A stretch of 20,338 bases of DNA from an uncultured Alphaproteobacteria bacterium (GTDB taxonomy: Bacteria; Pseudomonadota; Alphaproteobacteria; UBA3830), in the NCBI GenBank assembly GCA_905233775.1, contig CAJOEB010000005.1, positions 1 to 20,338 on the forward strand, in the 5' to 3' direction. Shown piece by piece: positions 1 to 7,956 of this stretch. The position numbers and the translations under genes are program-made. The notes under the pieces are model-generated. The model had not been told where the DNA came from. It was given only the letters and a program-made list of their open reading frames with translations, and did no database searches. Numbering within the stretch: position 1 is the stretch's first letter; each line of letters begins with the position of its first letter.

Positions 1-680
1 AAAGTTTATCTGATGATAAACACATGTAATAAGTAACCGTTCATCACCGTCTTTTTCGCATATCAAATCAGGATGCATTTCTTTTACTTGGTTTAGTGAA
101 CAATTATAGGTAATAAGATTACTGTTGAACATTCCGTTTTCAAAAAATGATCCTCCATTACCGGTATCAAAACCACAGTAATAATGTTTATAACTATCCT
201 GATTTTGTCTTTTTACATAATAAAAATTTGCTCTATACAATATTCCTAATGGATGAGGATGAAACATAGAATTATCATAAAACAAATTCAAACAACTGGC
301 ATATACTGCTCTGCTTAGGTCTTGTCTTGTTAGTTGCTTATCCGTTCTTGTGTTACTTAGCTGTTGAAGCATACTCGCAAGCAAATACGCTGATGCCTTT
401 AGTTTGTTCTGTAACTCATAATAACGATAATGATCGCAAGCAAACAGAAGCAAAATTACCAAAATCGGTATCGAAAACGCAAATTCGATGAGGATACCAC
501 CTAAATGGCCACAATATAATATAGAATTATCACATAAAGACAGTCTTCGAAAATAGCTGAGAAAATATTTGAATATCCGCTTACAATATCTTGATAGCCT
601 CTTATATAGTAGTCCTACTACCCCCCCCCGTAGGCACTCTTATTCCTGTTAGAGAATGGTTTGAATGATGTTATTAACAT
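1..680 (-). CDS. TadE-like pilin family, copy 1 (poly-G switch OFF; 3' end beyond window)
   Basis: The ATG at 680-678 follows AAGGAG (spacer 13 nt, rather long). It opens a 20-codon leader ending in Tyr-Gly-Gly-Gly and then TAG at 620-618, directly after nine G (621-629, seen as C on the plus strand). One extra G would keep the frame open to the window edge with no stop. In that frame a hydrophobic, basic segment leads to Gly61, Glu66 (Gly then Glu at +5, as in prepilin peptidase substrates) and the motif IEFAFSIPI, matching the N-terminus of TadE-like pseudopilins. Further on are ASCLN and HPDLIC, shared with copies 2 and 3. The leader differs from copies 3 and 4, but the 51 nt after the tract match copy 4 at 49 positions. 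It is divergent to copy 2. The function (extracellular minor pilin or adhesin) is inferred. As read, the gene makes only a 20-residue peptide. Confidence 0.72.
621..629 (-). repeat. Homopolymer G9 (C9 on plus strand) in codons 18-20 of copy 1
   Basis: Nine consecutive C on the plus strand encode three Gly codons on the minus strand, followed at once by the in-frame stop TAG. Ten or seven G would open the downstream frame. Tracts of this length are known slipped-strand mispairing sites in phase-variable genes of other bacteria. Confidence 0.9.
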
Positions 681-756
681 AGTAAGTAATTGTCTCCTTA
701 TTAATTCTATAGTTCCAAAAATAATTCTAATAGTAATGATATTTATTGTAATTAGG

Positions 757-778
757 TTTTAACAAAAATTAGTTAAAA
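757..778. promoter_or_regulatory. Inverted repeat in the divergent spacer between copies 1 and 2
   Basis: TTTTAAC (757-763), an 8 nt spacer and GTTAAAA (772-778) form a 7 bp palindrome in the spacer between the two divergent family members. A related palindrome, TTTAACC-N6-GGTTAAA, precedes copy 3. This could be a shared operator, but the sequences are AT-rich and the match is short. Confidence 0.3.
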
Positions 779-858
779 ATTGGATAATACAATTCGGAAG
801 TATTATTTATAATAATTTAAATATCTTGTATTTTAAAAACAGCAATTTTTAACATTTC

Positions 859-888
859 TTTACCTTTTCTTTATAATTTTTTTATAAT
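859..888 (+). promoter_or_regulatory. Possible sigma-70 promoter of copy 2
   Basis: TATAAT occurs at 883-888, with TTTACC 18 nt upstream (859-864). A second TATAAT lies at 872-877. A transcript starting near 895 would have a short leader before AAGGAG (905-910) and the ATG at 918. The region is very AT-rich, so chance -10 matches are common. Confidence 0.4.
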
Positions 889-917
889 ATAGAAAAAGAA
901 TAAAAAGGAGATTATTT

Positions 918-1710
918 ATGAAAAAGTATTTGACAGGGGGGGGGTAATCACTGTTTTTTCCAGAAAAATTTCAACAATAAGATTTTAAAATGTAAAAAAC
1001 TCGTTATAAATCTCATCAATTCATATTTCAAAAACCAATCTTATACAAATACTATCTATGATAACTTCATTCGAAAACAAAATATTGGAAGTATCCTCAT
1101 TGAATTTGCTTTTAGTATTCCGATAATTATAATACTTCTGCTATTTGCTCATGATCATTATCGCGTTTGCGAATTGAGGGATAAAATAAAAACATCAACT
1201 TATCTTGCTGCCAGTATAATTCAACAAATTAGTAATACAAAATCAGATAAACAAATAAAACGAACTGATTTAAGAAAAATTTTATACGCCAGCTGTCTGA
1301 ATTTTTTTCATACAAATAGCGTATTCAATCCATGGCCATTAGGATTATATGCACTAATAAACTATTATTATGTAAAAAGGATTGATAGTGATAACTATCA
1401 GCTTCAAACTTCATATAATTCAACAAGTGGAGGTACTTCTCCAACAACTGTATCAGGAAGTTGTTATTCTGTATCGGCTAATAACACACATTCCGAAATT
1501 TCCGCAATACATCCCGATCTTGTTTGTAGTAAAGATGGTGAAGAACGCCTATTGATTAGATACACATATGTAGCGGCAAAAAACACAACACAATCAAAAT
1601 TAGGATTTTTTATTTTGAATATCGGTTCAAAAGATGCATGGAAATATCTATTTTCATATGATTTAGTTATTACACCAAAACCCGGACTTTTTCCTGCAAA
1701 AAACAACTAA
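918..1710 (+). CDS. TadE-like pilin family, copy 2 (poly-G switch OFF)
   Basis: AAGGAG (905-910), a 7 nt spacer and ATG at 918 give a strong start. Six codons later nine G (936-944) run into TAA (945-947), so the gene reads as a 9-residue peptide. Removing one G (or adding two) opens a 263-codon frame to the stop at 1710. It is open before the only internal start, a TTG at 1174, which lies after the membrane segment. In the open frame there is a basic leader of about 57 residues, then Gly57 with Glu62 at +5, the TadE-like motif IEFAFSIPI and a hydrophobic helix to about residue 77. Next come ASCLNFF, a variable Ser/Thr/Gly-rich middle, HPDLVC and a C-terminus with ITPKPGLFPAK. The whole 1174-1710 segment is free of stops, which argues against simple decay. 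It needs the opposite shift from copies 1, 3 and 4. Its role as a surface pilin is inferred. Confidence 0.72.
936..944 (+). repeat. Homopolymer G9 in codons 7-9 of copy 2
   Basis: Nine G preceded by TTGACA and followed by TAATCA. The zero frame gives three Gly codons and TAA. Eight or eleven G would open the downstream pilin-like frame; ten G leads to a TAA within about 15 codons. Confidence 0.9.
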
Positions 1711-1863
1711 ATAAATCCAATAAAAATAATAAATCCAAAAATAATAAAACTATTATGGTTACTATGAAAGTTGAAAATAGATTTTTAAGAATATGATTAT
1801 CAAAGATAATAAATAATAAATGGTACAAAAATCATTTTTGCAAGAAATCTGTTGATCTGTTGA

Positions 1864-1959
1864 TTAATAGGGCTGAGAAAGTCATTTTTAACCTTTTTTA
1901 ACTTCAGACAATCAAAAACTTCAAAATGCAGAATTTCCAACTTTCACAAAAACTATAAG
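1864..1959. repeat. Decayed copy of the ~96 bp palindromic element
   Basis: The left arm TTAATAGGGCTGAGAAAGTC and the right arm CCAACTTTCACAAAAACTAT match the ends of the three good copies (8228, 15983, 19612) with several mismatches, and the length is the same, about 96 bp. It lies just past the stop of pntB, between pntB and copy 2. The centre differs and contains AATCAAAAACTTCAAAAT, also found near 8054. Confidence 0.5.
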
Positions 1960-1967
1960 TGTTTTAA

Positions 1968-3335
1968 CTACAAGGCTTTCACGATTGCTTCTGTTGTTTT
2001 TTTCGCATCGCCTAATAACATCATTGTATTTTGAGCGTAAAAAAGTTCATTATCCACGCCTGCATACCCTGTACCCATAGATCTTTTCAGAAACAAAACA
2101 GTTTTTGCTTTATCCACTTCAAAAATCGGCATTCCGTATATTGAGCTCGACGGATCGTTTTTTGCTGCAGGATTGGTAACGTCGTTTGCTCCGATTACAT
2201 AAGCTACATCACATGTCGCGAAATCTCTGTTGATCTCATCTAATTCAAAAACATCTTCATAAGGAACATTTGCCTCAGCAAGAAGAACATTCATATGTCC
2301 CGGCATACGTCCTGCTACGGGATGAATTGCGTATCTGACGATTGTACCGTTTCTCTTCAAAAGATCGCCCATTTCTTTCAGCGCATGTTGTGCTTGCGAC
2401 GTTGCCATACCATATCCTGGAACAACAATAACCGATTTCGCGTTTTTCAATATAAAGGCTGCGTCTTCAGCCGATCCCTTTTGATATGGTCTTACCGTCG
2501 CGGCTCCTTTTTCCGCACTAAAATCGTCCTGTCCTGATGGAAATATTACATTAAATAAGGATCTGTTCATCCCCTTGCACATTATATAACTCAAAATAGC
2601 ACCACTGGATCCTACAAGTGCACCTGTTATTATCAATAAATCATTATGCAGAGTAAAACCAATGCCTGACGCAGCCCATCCTGAATAAGAATTGAGCATA
2701 GATACAACAACCGGCATATCTGCCCCGCCAATCGGTGCAATAAGAGTAGCTCCAAGGACAAAAGAAAGGAAAGTCAATAACCAAAACGCACATTGGCTAT
2801 CCGTTAGTACAAAATAAATCAACAAACATAATATTGATGATCCTAAAAATGCGTTTAATTCTTTTGGAACATTAGTACCTTTGTAAATTTCATGTAATTT
2901 CGCAAATGCAATTAAAGATCCGCTGAAAGTAATAGCTCCGATCGCAACACCAAGTCCCATTTCTATTAAACTTGACTTATATATACGTCCGAATTCTCCG
3001 ACTATTTTAAAAACTTCAGGCGCATAATAAGCTGAAAAGGCAACCAGTACCGCAGCCAAGCCAACTAAACTGTGAAAACCGGCAACCATCTGAGGCAGTG
3101 CCGTCATGGAAAGCGATCTTGCAATACATACACCGATACTTCCGCCAATACAAACGGCTAACAAAGTCAAAACTACATTAGATAAATCCGTAGATAAATA
3201 CGCAGCTAAACATGCGAAAATCATTCCGGCAATGCCTATAAAGTTACCGGAACTTGCACTCTCAGGAGAAGAAAGTCCCTTTAAAGCAAGGATGAAACAA
3301 ACTGCCGCAACTAAGTAAAGCAAATCAATAATCAT
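1968..3335 (-). CDS. pntB: NAD(P) transhydrogenase subunit beta PntB
   Basis: This is the beta subunit of the proton-translocating transhydrogenase. It couples hydride transfer from NADH to NADP+ with inward proton flow and supplies NADPH. The 455 residues match the usual family length. The N-terminal half is a multi-helix membrane domain containing MTALPQMVAGFHS (77-89) and GADMPVVVSMLNSYSGW (about 204-220). The C-terminal NADP(H)-binding domain III carries GYGMA (307-311), AIHPVAGRMPGHMNV (336-350), IGANDVTNPAA (381-391) and KRSMGTGYAG (417-426), all canonical. Its ATG overlaps the stop of pntAB in an ATGA, so the two are translationally coupled. The catalytic domain I subunit (PntAA) that the complex requires is not in this window. 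Confidence 0.97.
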   Translation of the reverse strand: MIIDLLYLVAAVCFILALKGLSSPESASSGNFIGIAGMIFACLAAYLSTDLSNVVLTLLAVCIGGSIGVCIARSLSMTALPQMVAGFHSLVGLAAVLVAFSAYYAPEVFKIVGEFGRIYKSSLIEMGLGVAIGAITFSGSLIAFAKLHEIYKGTNVPKELNAFLGSSILCLLIYFVLTDSQCAFWLLTFLSFVLGATLIAPIGGADMPVVVSMLNSYSGWAASGIGFTLHNDLLIITGALVGSSGAILSYIMCKGMNRSLFNVIFPSGQDDFSAEKGAATVRPYQKGSAEDAAFILKNAKSVIVVPGYGMATSQAQHALKEMGDLLKRNGTIVRYAIHPVAGRMPGHMNVLLAEANVPYEDVFELDEINRDFATCDVAYVIGANDVTNPAAKNDPSSSIYGMPIFEVDKAKTVLFLKRSMGTGYAGVDNELFYAQNTMMLLGDAKKTTEAIVKAL

Positions 3336-3733
3336 TTACCGTTGTCCTTCATTATTCCTTTATTTCTTTCATTCATTCTATGAGTAATAGTAAATCCTCC
3401 GAAAATATTTACGGAAGCTAAAACGATTGCAAGAAAACCAAAAATTCTTGAGTAACAATATAAATGTTGAGTAGCCGCAAAAATCGCTCCAACGATAATT
3501 ACACTGGAAATCGCGTTTGTTACTGACATAAGAGGAGCATGGAGCGCAGGTGTAACTTTCCAAACAACATAATATCCAACAAAACACGCCAACACAAATA
3601 CAGTAAGCGCATGCATTCCGGAAGATGCACACACGGATGCAATTGGTGCAACAGACGCAGTTGCCGCTGTCCCTGAATCCACCTGCATAATAAGAGCTAT
3701 GCTATTTGCTATTTGCTGAAGTGATTCATCCAT
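3332..3733 (-). CDS. pntAB: NAD(P) transhydrogenase subunit alpha, membrane part (PntAB / PntA2)
   Basis: This is a small membrane subunit (domain IIa) of the three-polypeptide transhydrogenase found in alphaproteobacteria. The 133 residues include the highly conserved stretch GYYVVWKVTPALHAPLMSV (about 53-71) followed by TNAISSVIIVGAI, and near the C-terminus FGFLAIVLASVNIFGGF. Three hydrophobic helices are clear. It overlaps pntB by 4 nt (ATGA). An AAAGG about 10 nt before the ATG serves as ribosome binding site. Normally pntAA, encoding the NAD(H)-binding domain I, sits directly upstream; here the upstream neighbour is the divergent hsp20, so pntAA must be elsewhere or absent. Confidence 0.96.
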   Translation of the reverse strand: MDESLQQIANSIALIMQVDSGTAATASVAPIASVCASSGMHALTVFVLACFVGYYVVWKVTPALHAPLMSVTNAISSVIIVGAIFAATQHLYCYSRIFGFLAIVLASVNIFGGFTITHRMNERNKGIMKDNGK

Positions 3734-3789
3734 ATTCTCAGACCTTTCTTTCGTTAATCATTATTATGACCATCTTCCAAAAATCTCGC

Positions 3790-3817
3790 GCAGTATAACA
3801 GAAAAAAACGATACTGC
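3790..3817. promoter_or_regulatory. Inverted repeat and possible -10 upstream of pntAB
   Basis: GCAGTAT (3790-3796) and ATACTGC (3811-3817) form a 7 bp palindrome with a 14 nt spacer. On the minus strand TATACT (3797-3792) overlaps one arm and could be the -10 of pntAB. That arrangement would suit an operator; no good -35 was found. Confidence 0.35.
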
Positions 3818-3902
3818 ATATAATCGCATTCAATACTTAATTTTTTATAAAATCATAATAGATAGTTGAAAAAAAATGTCAGATAAAAATTTTCGAGTTC
3901 TT

Positions 3903-3931
3903 TTGTAGTTAGCTAAACTTAGATGTATAAT
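3903..3931 (+). promoter_or_regulatory. Sigma-70-like promoter of hsp20
   Basis: TTGTAG (3903-3908), a 17 nt spacer and TATAAT (3926-3931) lie about 70 nt before the hsp20 start. The -10 is a perfect consensus. No typical heat-shock sigma-32 promoter was recognised. Confidence 0.5.
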
Positions 3932-4007
3932 ATACGTATATAGTTTACATAAATATTTTACATTATTTTTATTATTATAATTATATTATTTATTTTAGGA
4001 GATGATC

Positions 4008-4448
4008 ATGGATAGGTTGTCATTTTTCAGCAGTCCGCTTTTTCTTGGTTTTGATCACTTTGAACGACTTGTAGATACATTATCAAAAGTAGATGACTCT
4101 TATCCGCCATATAATATAGAGCAAATAAAAGATGATGGTTTCAGAATAACTTTAGCACTTGCCGGTTTTAATCGAGAAAATATTTCGATAACTATGGATA
4201 ATAATCAGCTCATAATCAAGGGGAAACAAGAAGCTGATCCAAATACCGTATATTTGCACAGAGGAATTGCTTCAAGACAGTTTATAAAAAGTTTTGTTCT
4301 TTCAGATAGCATAGAAGTGCAAAATGCCGAATTTGAAAATGGTTTGCTTCATATAAATTTGAAAAAGATAAGAAACGAAAGCAATATTAAACGGATAGAA
4401 ATCTCAGAACCAATTCATACTGCTGCTATTACTATGGATAAAAAATAA
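4008..4448 (+). CDS. Small heat shock protein Hsp20 / IbpA family
   Basis: This is a cytoplasmic holdase chaperone that binds unfolding proteins. The alpha-crystallin domain spans about residues 34-132. It contains the IbpA-type stretch YLHRGIASRQF followed by KSFVLSD, then EFENGLLHINLKK. A C-terminal IEI matches the I-x-I motif that docks neighbouring subunits. Length (146 aa) is usual. Two ATGs lie close together (4002 and 4008); AGGAG at 3997-4001 is only adjacent to the first but 6 nt from the second, so 4008 is chosen. It is divergent from pntAB. The MFS gene follows after 59 nt on the same strand and may be co-transcribed. Confidence 0.93.
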   Translation: MDRLSFFSSPLFLGFDHFERLVDTLSKVDDSYPPYNIEQIKDDGFRITLALAGFNRENISITMDNNQLIIKGKQEADPNTVYLHRGIASRQFIKSFVLSDSIEVQNAEFENGLLHINLKKIRNESNIKRIEISEPIHTAAITMDKK

Positions 4449-4507
4449 CAAAAATTTATACCGTATAAAATCCATACTGCATAACTTAAATATTGGGATA
4501 ACTGATT

Positions 4508-5773
4508 ATGAGAAAAATTTTACCGTTCAAAATCCCAATGTTATGGATTTTTACAATTATATTCTTTATGTATCAACTTGGAATGCGAGTTTCCATCCCT
4601 AATGTTCTTAATGAAGATTTGCAAGTAAATTTTTCAATTGGTTCTAAGGAATTTGGTATACTGATAGGATTAGCATATACGACATATATGTTAATGCAAA
4701 TTCCCGTTGGAATATTTATTGATAAAATATCTCCGAAAAAAATAATATTTCTGTCATTTTTCTTTACATCCGTATCGTTAATAGCGTTTGTTCATACTCA
4801 TAGTTTTTGGATTGCTGCCGCAAGTCAGATCATTCTCGGAATTTCCACAGCATCAGGTTTCGCGATGATCTTTAAAATAGCTTCCATCTGCTTTTCAAGA
4901 GAAAAAATAGCGCTTGCCACAAGTTTCGCAATATCTCTGTCTTCCATTGGAGTTGTTGGATTTGGAACAATAATAGCTCATTTAATCGAAATATTTTATT
5001 GGAAGAATGTGGTAACGTTATTCGGATCACTCGGAGTATTTTTTAGCTTTATTCTATTACTTTTTGTTCCGGATATATCAGATATAAACACAAATTCAGA
5101 TATAAACATAAATACCGCAAAAAAATCAGATAACAAAATCAATAAAAAAAGAATTGATACATTAAACACAGCGAAAATTATTTTCGGAGATAAAAAATTT
5201 CGTCTGATTGGTTTCTTTTCCATGATGATCTACGGAACAGGATCGGCTTTTTCAGAAACTTGGGGCGTTTCATTTATCAAACATATATACAATATAGATA
5301 TAGTAACAGCTACATCAATAGTAACTATGTATTTTGTCGGAATAGTGATCGGAGGACCAATTCTTGCCTATATATCCGGTCTAATAAAAAATTATACAAC
5401 AATGATGATCGTAGGAAGTGTAATGCTGGCATCCTCAATGTCAGTAATAGCATTCGGAAACATGAATGTTCAAATTCTGCCTTTCGTTGTACTTTGTCTT
5501 GGAATGGCTGCTTCTGCTAACAATTTTTCATTTTTAGAAGCGATGAGTTTACTTCCGAAGGAAGTTGGCGGTTCTGTAACAGGTACTTTAAACACAATGA
5601 CTATGCTAGGAAGTATCCTTATGATTCCGACAGTCGGACTGGTAATAGACTTTGCTCGTGGAAATAATGCCGATTACCACACTATAGATTATCATTACGG
5701 ACTGATCGTTTTGGTTGTATCCTCTCTTATTTCGATAGTTGCGGCATTTTGCGTCAAAAAAAGTTTAGGATAA
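4508..5773 (+). CDS. Major facilitator superfamily transporter, substrate unknown
   Basis: A 421-residue inner-membrane protein with about 12 hydrophobic helices in two halves, separated by a polar, Asn/Asp/Lys-rich cytoplasmic loop (about 189-225). Between helices 2 and 3, GIFIDKISPKK (68-78) is a recognisable variant of MFS motif A. This identifies a secondary transporter but gives no substrate. Host-associated alphaproteobacteria use such carriers for metabolite uptake, so a nutrient importer is possible (inference). A weak GGGA lies 9 nt before the ATG. It lies between hsp20 and acpP on the same strand. Confidence 0.88.
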   Translation: MRKILPFKIPMLWIFTIIFFMYQLGMRVSIPNVLNEDLQVNFSIGSKEFGILIGLAYTTYMLMQIPVGIFIDKISPKKIIFLSFFFTSVSLIAFVHTHSFWIAAASQIILGISTASGFAMIFKIASICFSREKIALATSFAISLSSIGVVGFGTIIAHLIEIFYWKNVVTLFGSLGVFFSFILLLFVPDISDINTNSDININTAKKSDNKINKKRIDTLNTAKIIFGDKKFRLIGFFSMMIYGTGSAFSETWGVSFIKHIYNIDIVTATSIVTMYFVGIVIGGPILAYISGLIKNYTTMMIVGSVMLASSMSVIAFGNMNVQILPFVVLCLGMAASANNFSFLEAMSLLPKEVGGSVTGTLNTMTMLGSILMIPTVGLVIDFARGNNADYHTIDYHYGLIVLVVSSLISIVAAFCVKKSLG

Positions 5774-5859
5774 TCTAACAACAAGTTCGCTAGTGTTCTT
5801 CCATTTTAGATCGTTTTGTGTTAACTTCCTGCCTGTATTTATTTTTAGGGAAAATGATC

Positions 5860-6102
5860 ATGAGTGAAAATGTTGCTGATAAAGTAAAAGCGATTATTGC
5901 GGATAAGCTTGGCGTCGAGTTAGAAAAAGTAACCGATGATGCACGCTTCGTTGATGACTTCGGAGCAGATAGCTTAGACACAGTAGACCTCGTTATGGCT
6001 CTTGAAGAAGCATTTAATATTGAAATATCAAACAAAGAAGGACAAGAGATCCAATCTGTAAAAGATGCAATAACCTTTATCCAAAATAAATGCGGAAAAT
6101 AA
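5860..6102 (+). CDS. acpP: Acyl carrier protein AcpP
   Basis: This is the soluble carrier of growing acyl chains in type II fatty acid synthesis. The 80 residues are acidic and helical, and Ser38 in [14 protein letters not shown] is the 4'-phosphopantetheine attachment site. The frame is open upstream to a GTG at 5818, and two ATGs follow (5854, 5860). AGGGA (5847-5851) is 8 nt from 5860 and only 2 nt from 5854, so 5860 is used, giving [13 protein letters not shown]. The stop at 6100-6102 overlaps the ribosome binding site of fabF. The usual upstream neighbours fabD and fabG are absent here. Confidence 0.97.
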   Translation: MSENVADKVKAIIADKLGVELEKVTDDARFVDDFGADSLDTVDLVMALEEAFNIEISNKEGQEIQSVKDAITFIQNKCGK

Positions 6103-6112
6103 GGATTATTTG

Positions 6113-7378
6113 ATGAAGAGGGTAGTTATAACCGGTCTGGGAATGGTATCTCCGCTGGCTGTTGGAGTCAGTGAAGGTTGGCGGCGTTTGCTTAACTGCG
6201 AATCGGGTATAAAAAAGGTAAAATCTTTTGATGTCAGCGATTTAGTTTGTAAAATTGCAGGACAAGTACCATCTGAAAAAGTTGAGCAAAAAGCGGATAC
6301 CCTCTTCGATCCTCTGAATTATATAAGCGCTCGCGAACTTAACAGAATGGACACATTCATAGTTTATGCGATTGCCGCAGCATCAGAAGCAATTACAGAT
6401 TCAGGTGTGAATTCGTTCAATGATGAAGAAAAAGAACGCACCGGAGTTTTAATTGGTTCAGGAATTGGCGGACTTCCGGCAATATATGAAACGTCCGTTA
6501 ATATGCATGTAAACGGTGCGAGACGGGTTTCTCCGTTTTTTATTCCTTCTTCATTGATAAATCTGGCATCAGGACATGTTTCCATTAAATTCGGTTTAAA
6601 GGGACCGAACCATGCTGTAGTAACAGCCTGTGCTACAGGAACGCATGCGATCGGAGATGCAGCAAGAATTATACAAGTAGGATCTGCTGATGTTATGGTT
6701 GCCGGAGGTGCTGAAGCAGCGGTATGTCGAGCCGGTATTGCAGGGTTCTCGGCAGCAAGAGCATTATCAACGGCAAGAAATGATACTCCGGAAGAAGCCT
6801 CAAGACCATGGGATAAATCACGAGATGGTTTTATCATGGCAGAAGGCTCCGGAATTGTTGTACTTGAAGAACTAGAACATGCAAAAAAACGTGGCGCAAA
6901 AATTTATGCAGAAGTCGTCGGATATGGTATGTCAAGCGATGCATACCACGTTACAGCTCCGCTTGCAGATGGCGATGGTGCATATAGAGCAATGCGCGAG
7001 GCATTACGATCAGCTGAAGTATCATCAGATAAAATTGATTACATAAATGCTCATGGGACATCAACACAAGCTGGTGATGTAGGAGAATTACGCGCAGTAG
7101 AAAGATTGCTCGGAGAAGGAACCAAAGCGTCTATGTCATCCACAAAATCAGCTATTGGACATCTTCTTGGAGCCGCTGGAGCAGTTGAAGCGATATTCTC
7201 GACGCTTGCTTTACGTGATCAAGTCGCACCTGCAACGTTAAATTTGCATGATGCCGAAGAGACTTTTCTTGATTTGGTACCATTGCAGCCTCGTCAACGC
7301 AAAATTGAGTATGCGATGTCTAATTCTTTCGGCTTTGGCGGAACAAATGCGAGCTTGATACTAAAAAGATACTCATAA
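6113..7378 (+). CDS. fabF: 3-oxoacyl-[acyl-carrier-protein] synthase II FabF
   Basis: This condensing enzyme adds two carbons from malonyl-ACP to acyl-ACP. The 421 residues form a complete thiolase-fold KAS II. The nucleophile Cys173 lies in TACATGTHAIGDA, and the two catalytic His are His314 (NAHGTST) and His350 (SAIGHLLGAAGAVE). The C-terminal SNSFGFGGTNASL loop is present. AAGGA at 6101-6105 is 7 nt from the ATG at 6113; a TTG three bases earlier is a less likely start. The acpP-fabF pair with 10 nt between stop and start is a classic two-gene unit. Confidence 0.97.
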   Translation: MKRVVITGLGMVSPLAVGVSEGWRRLLNCESGIKKVKSFDVSDLVCKIAGQVPSEKVEQKADTLFDPLNYISARELNRMDTFIVYAIAAASEAITDSGVNSFNDEEKERTGVLIGSGIGGLPAIYETSVNMHVNGARRVSPFFIPSSLINLASGHVSIKFGLKGPNHAVVTACATGTHAIGDAARIIQVGSADVMVAGGAEAAVCRAGIAGFSAARALSTARNDTPEEASRPWDKSRDGFIMAEGSGIVVLEELEHAKKRGAKIYAEVVGYGMSSDAYHVTAPLADGDGAYRAMREALRSAEVSSDKIDYINAHGTSTQAGDVGELRAVERLLGEGTKASMSSTKSAIGHLLGAAGAVEAIFSTLALRDQVAPATLNLHDAEETFLDLVPLQPRQRKIEYAMSNSFGFGGTNASLILKRYS

Positions 7379-7434
7379 TTTTACTGAAAATTTGAGCAAA
7401 AAAATTACATAAGGAAAAGTTAATAAATATTATT

Positions 7435-7956
7435 ATGGCTTTTGGTGTTAGGTTACTTTTTTTCTTTCTGTTGGTAGTACTTTCAGTAGATTATGTAAAG
7501 GCTGATGTTATATGGCCTGGATTAGTTATGTCATTAGGACGACTAAGTATTCCTGCAATTACCTGTGGATTGATTTCTGAAATTTTATTCGTCAAATATT
7601 TCACAAAAACAAATTGGCAAAAAGCAATATGGTTAGCTGCCTTAATGAATGCTGTTTCATGTACTCTTGGTGGTATTCTTATAGCTGCAGTAACTCTTGT
7701 ATGGGAAGAAACTGCTATGTGGGAATTCAGACAATTGTTTCATCTTGGCATTTTGAACCCCGTGGGTTTGATATCTTCTTACTTATTAGCAGTTCTTATA
7801 AACACATTTGTTGAAGGTCTGATAATAAGAAAAATTTTGAAATTAGAATTTAAACAATTCTTTTGGTGGTTGTTTTCTGCAAATGCTATCAGTATTCTTA
7901 TGTGCGGAATACCGTACTTATGGCAATTAATAACAACAGGAAGAATTTATTTTTAA
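7435..7956 (+). CDS. Unrecognised integral membrane protein, 173 aa
   Basis: I do not recognise the family. The first 23 residues look like a signal peptide or first helix (hydrophobic 7-17, then VKA before DVIWPGL). Four more hydrophobic segments follow at about 28-54, 63-88, 107-131 and 141-167, making a small polytopic inner-membrane protein. Polar residues inside the membrane segments (SEILF, MNAVSC, NTFVEG) may be functional. AAGGA at 7411-7415 is 19 nt before the ATG, so the start could be a non-ATG codon slightly upstream. It follows fabF by 56 nt on the same strand and could be co-transcribed. No functional claim is supported. Confidence 0.75.
   Translation: MAFGVRLLFFFLLVVLSVDYVKADVIWPGLVMSLGRLSIPAITCGLISEILFVKYFTKTNWQKAIWLAALMNAVSCTLGGILIAAVTLVWEETAMWEFRQLFHLGILNPVGLISSYLLAVLINTFVEGLIIRKILKLEFKQFFWWLFSANAISILMCGIPYLWQLITTGRIYF

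Noticed and set aside
1174..1710. Copy 2 as a free-standing 178 aa gene starting at TTG 1174
   Set aside because: That start lies after the conserved IEFAFSIPI membrane segment, has no ribosome binding site, and ignores the open frame back to the G tract.
5816..5844. Promoter just ahead of acpP (TTGTGT, then TTATTT)
   Set aside because: The -10 is poor and transcription would start at the ribosome binding site.
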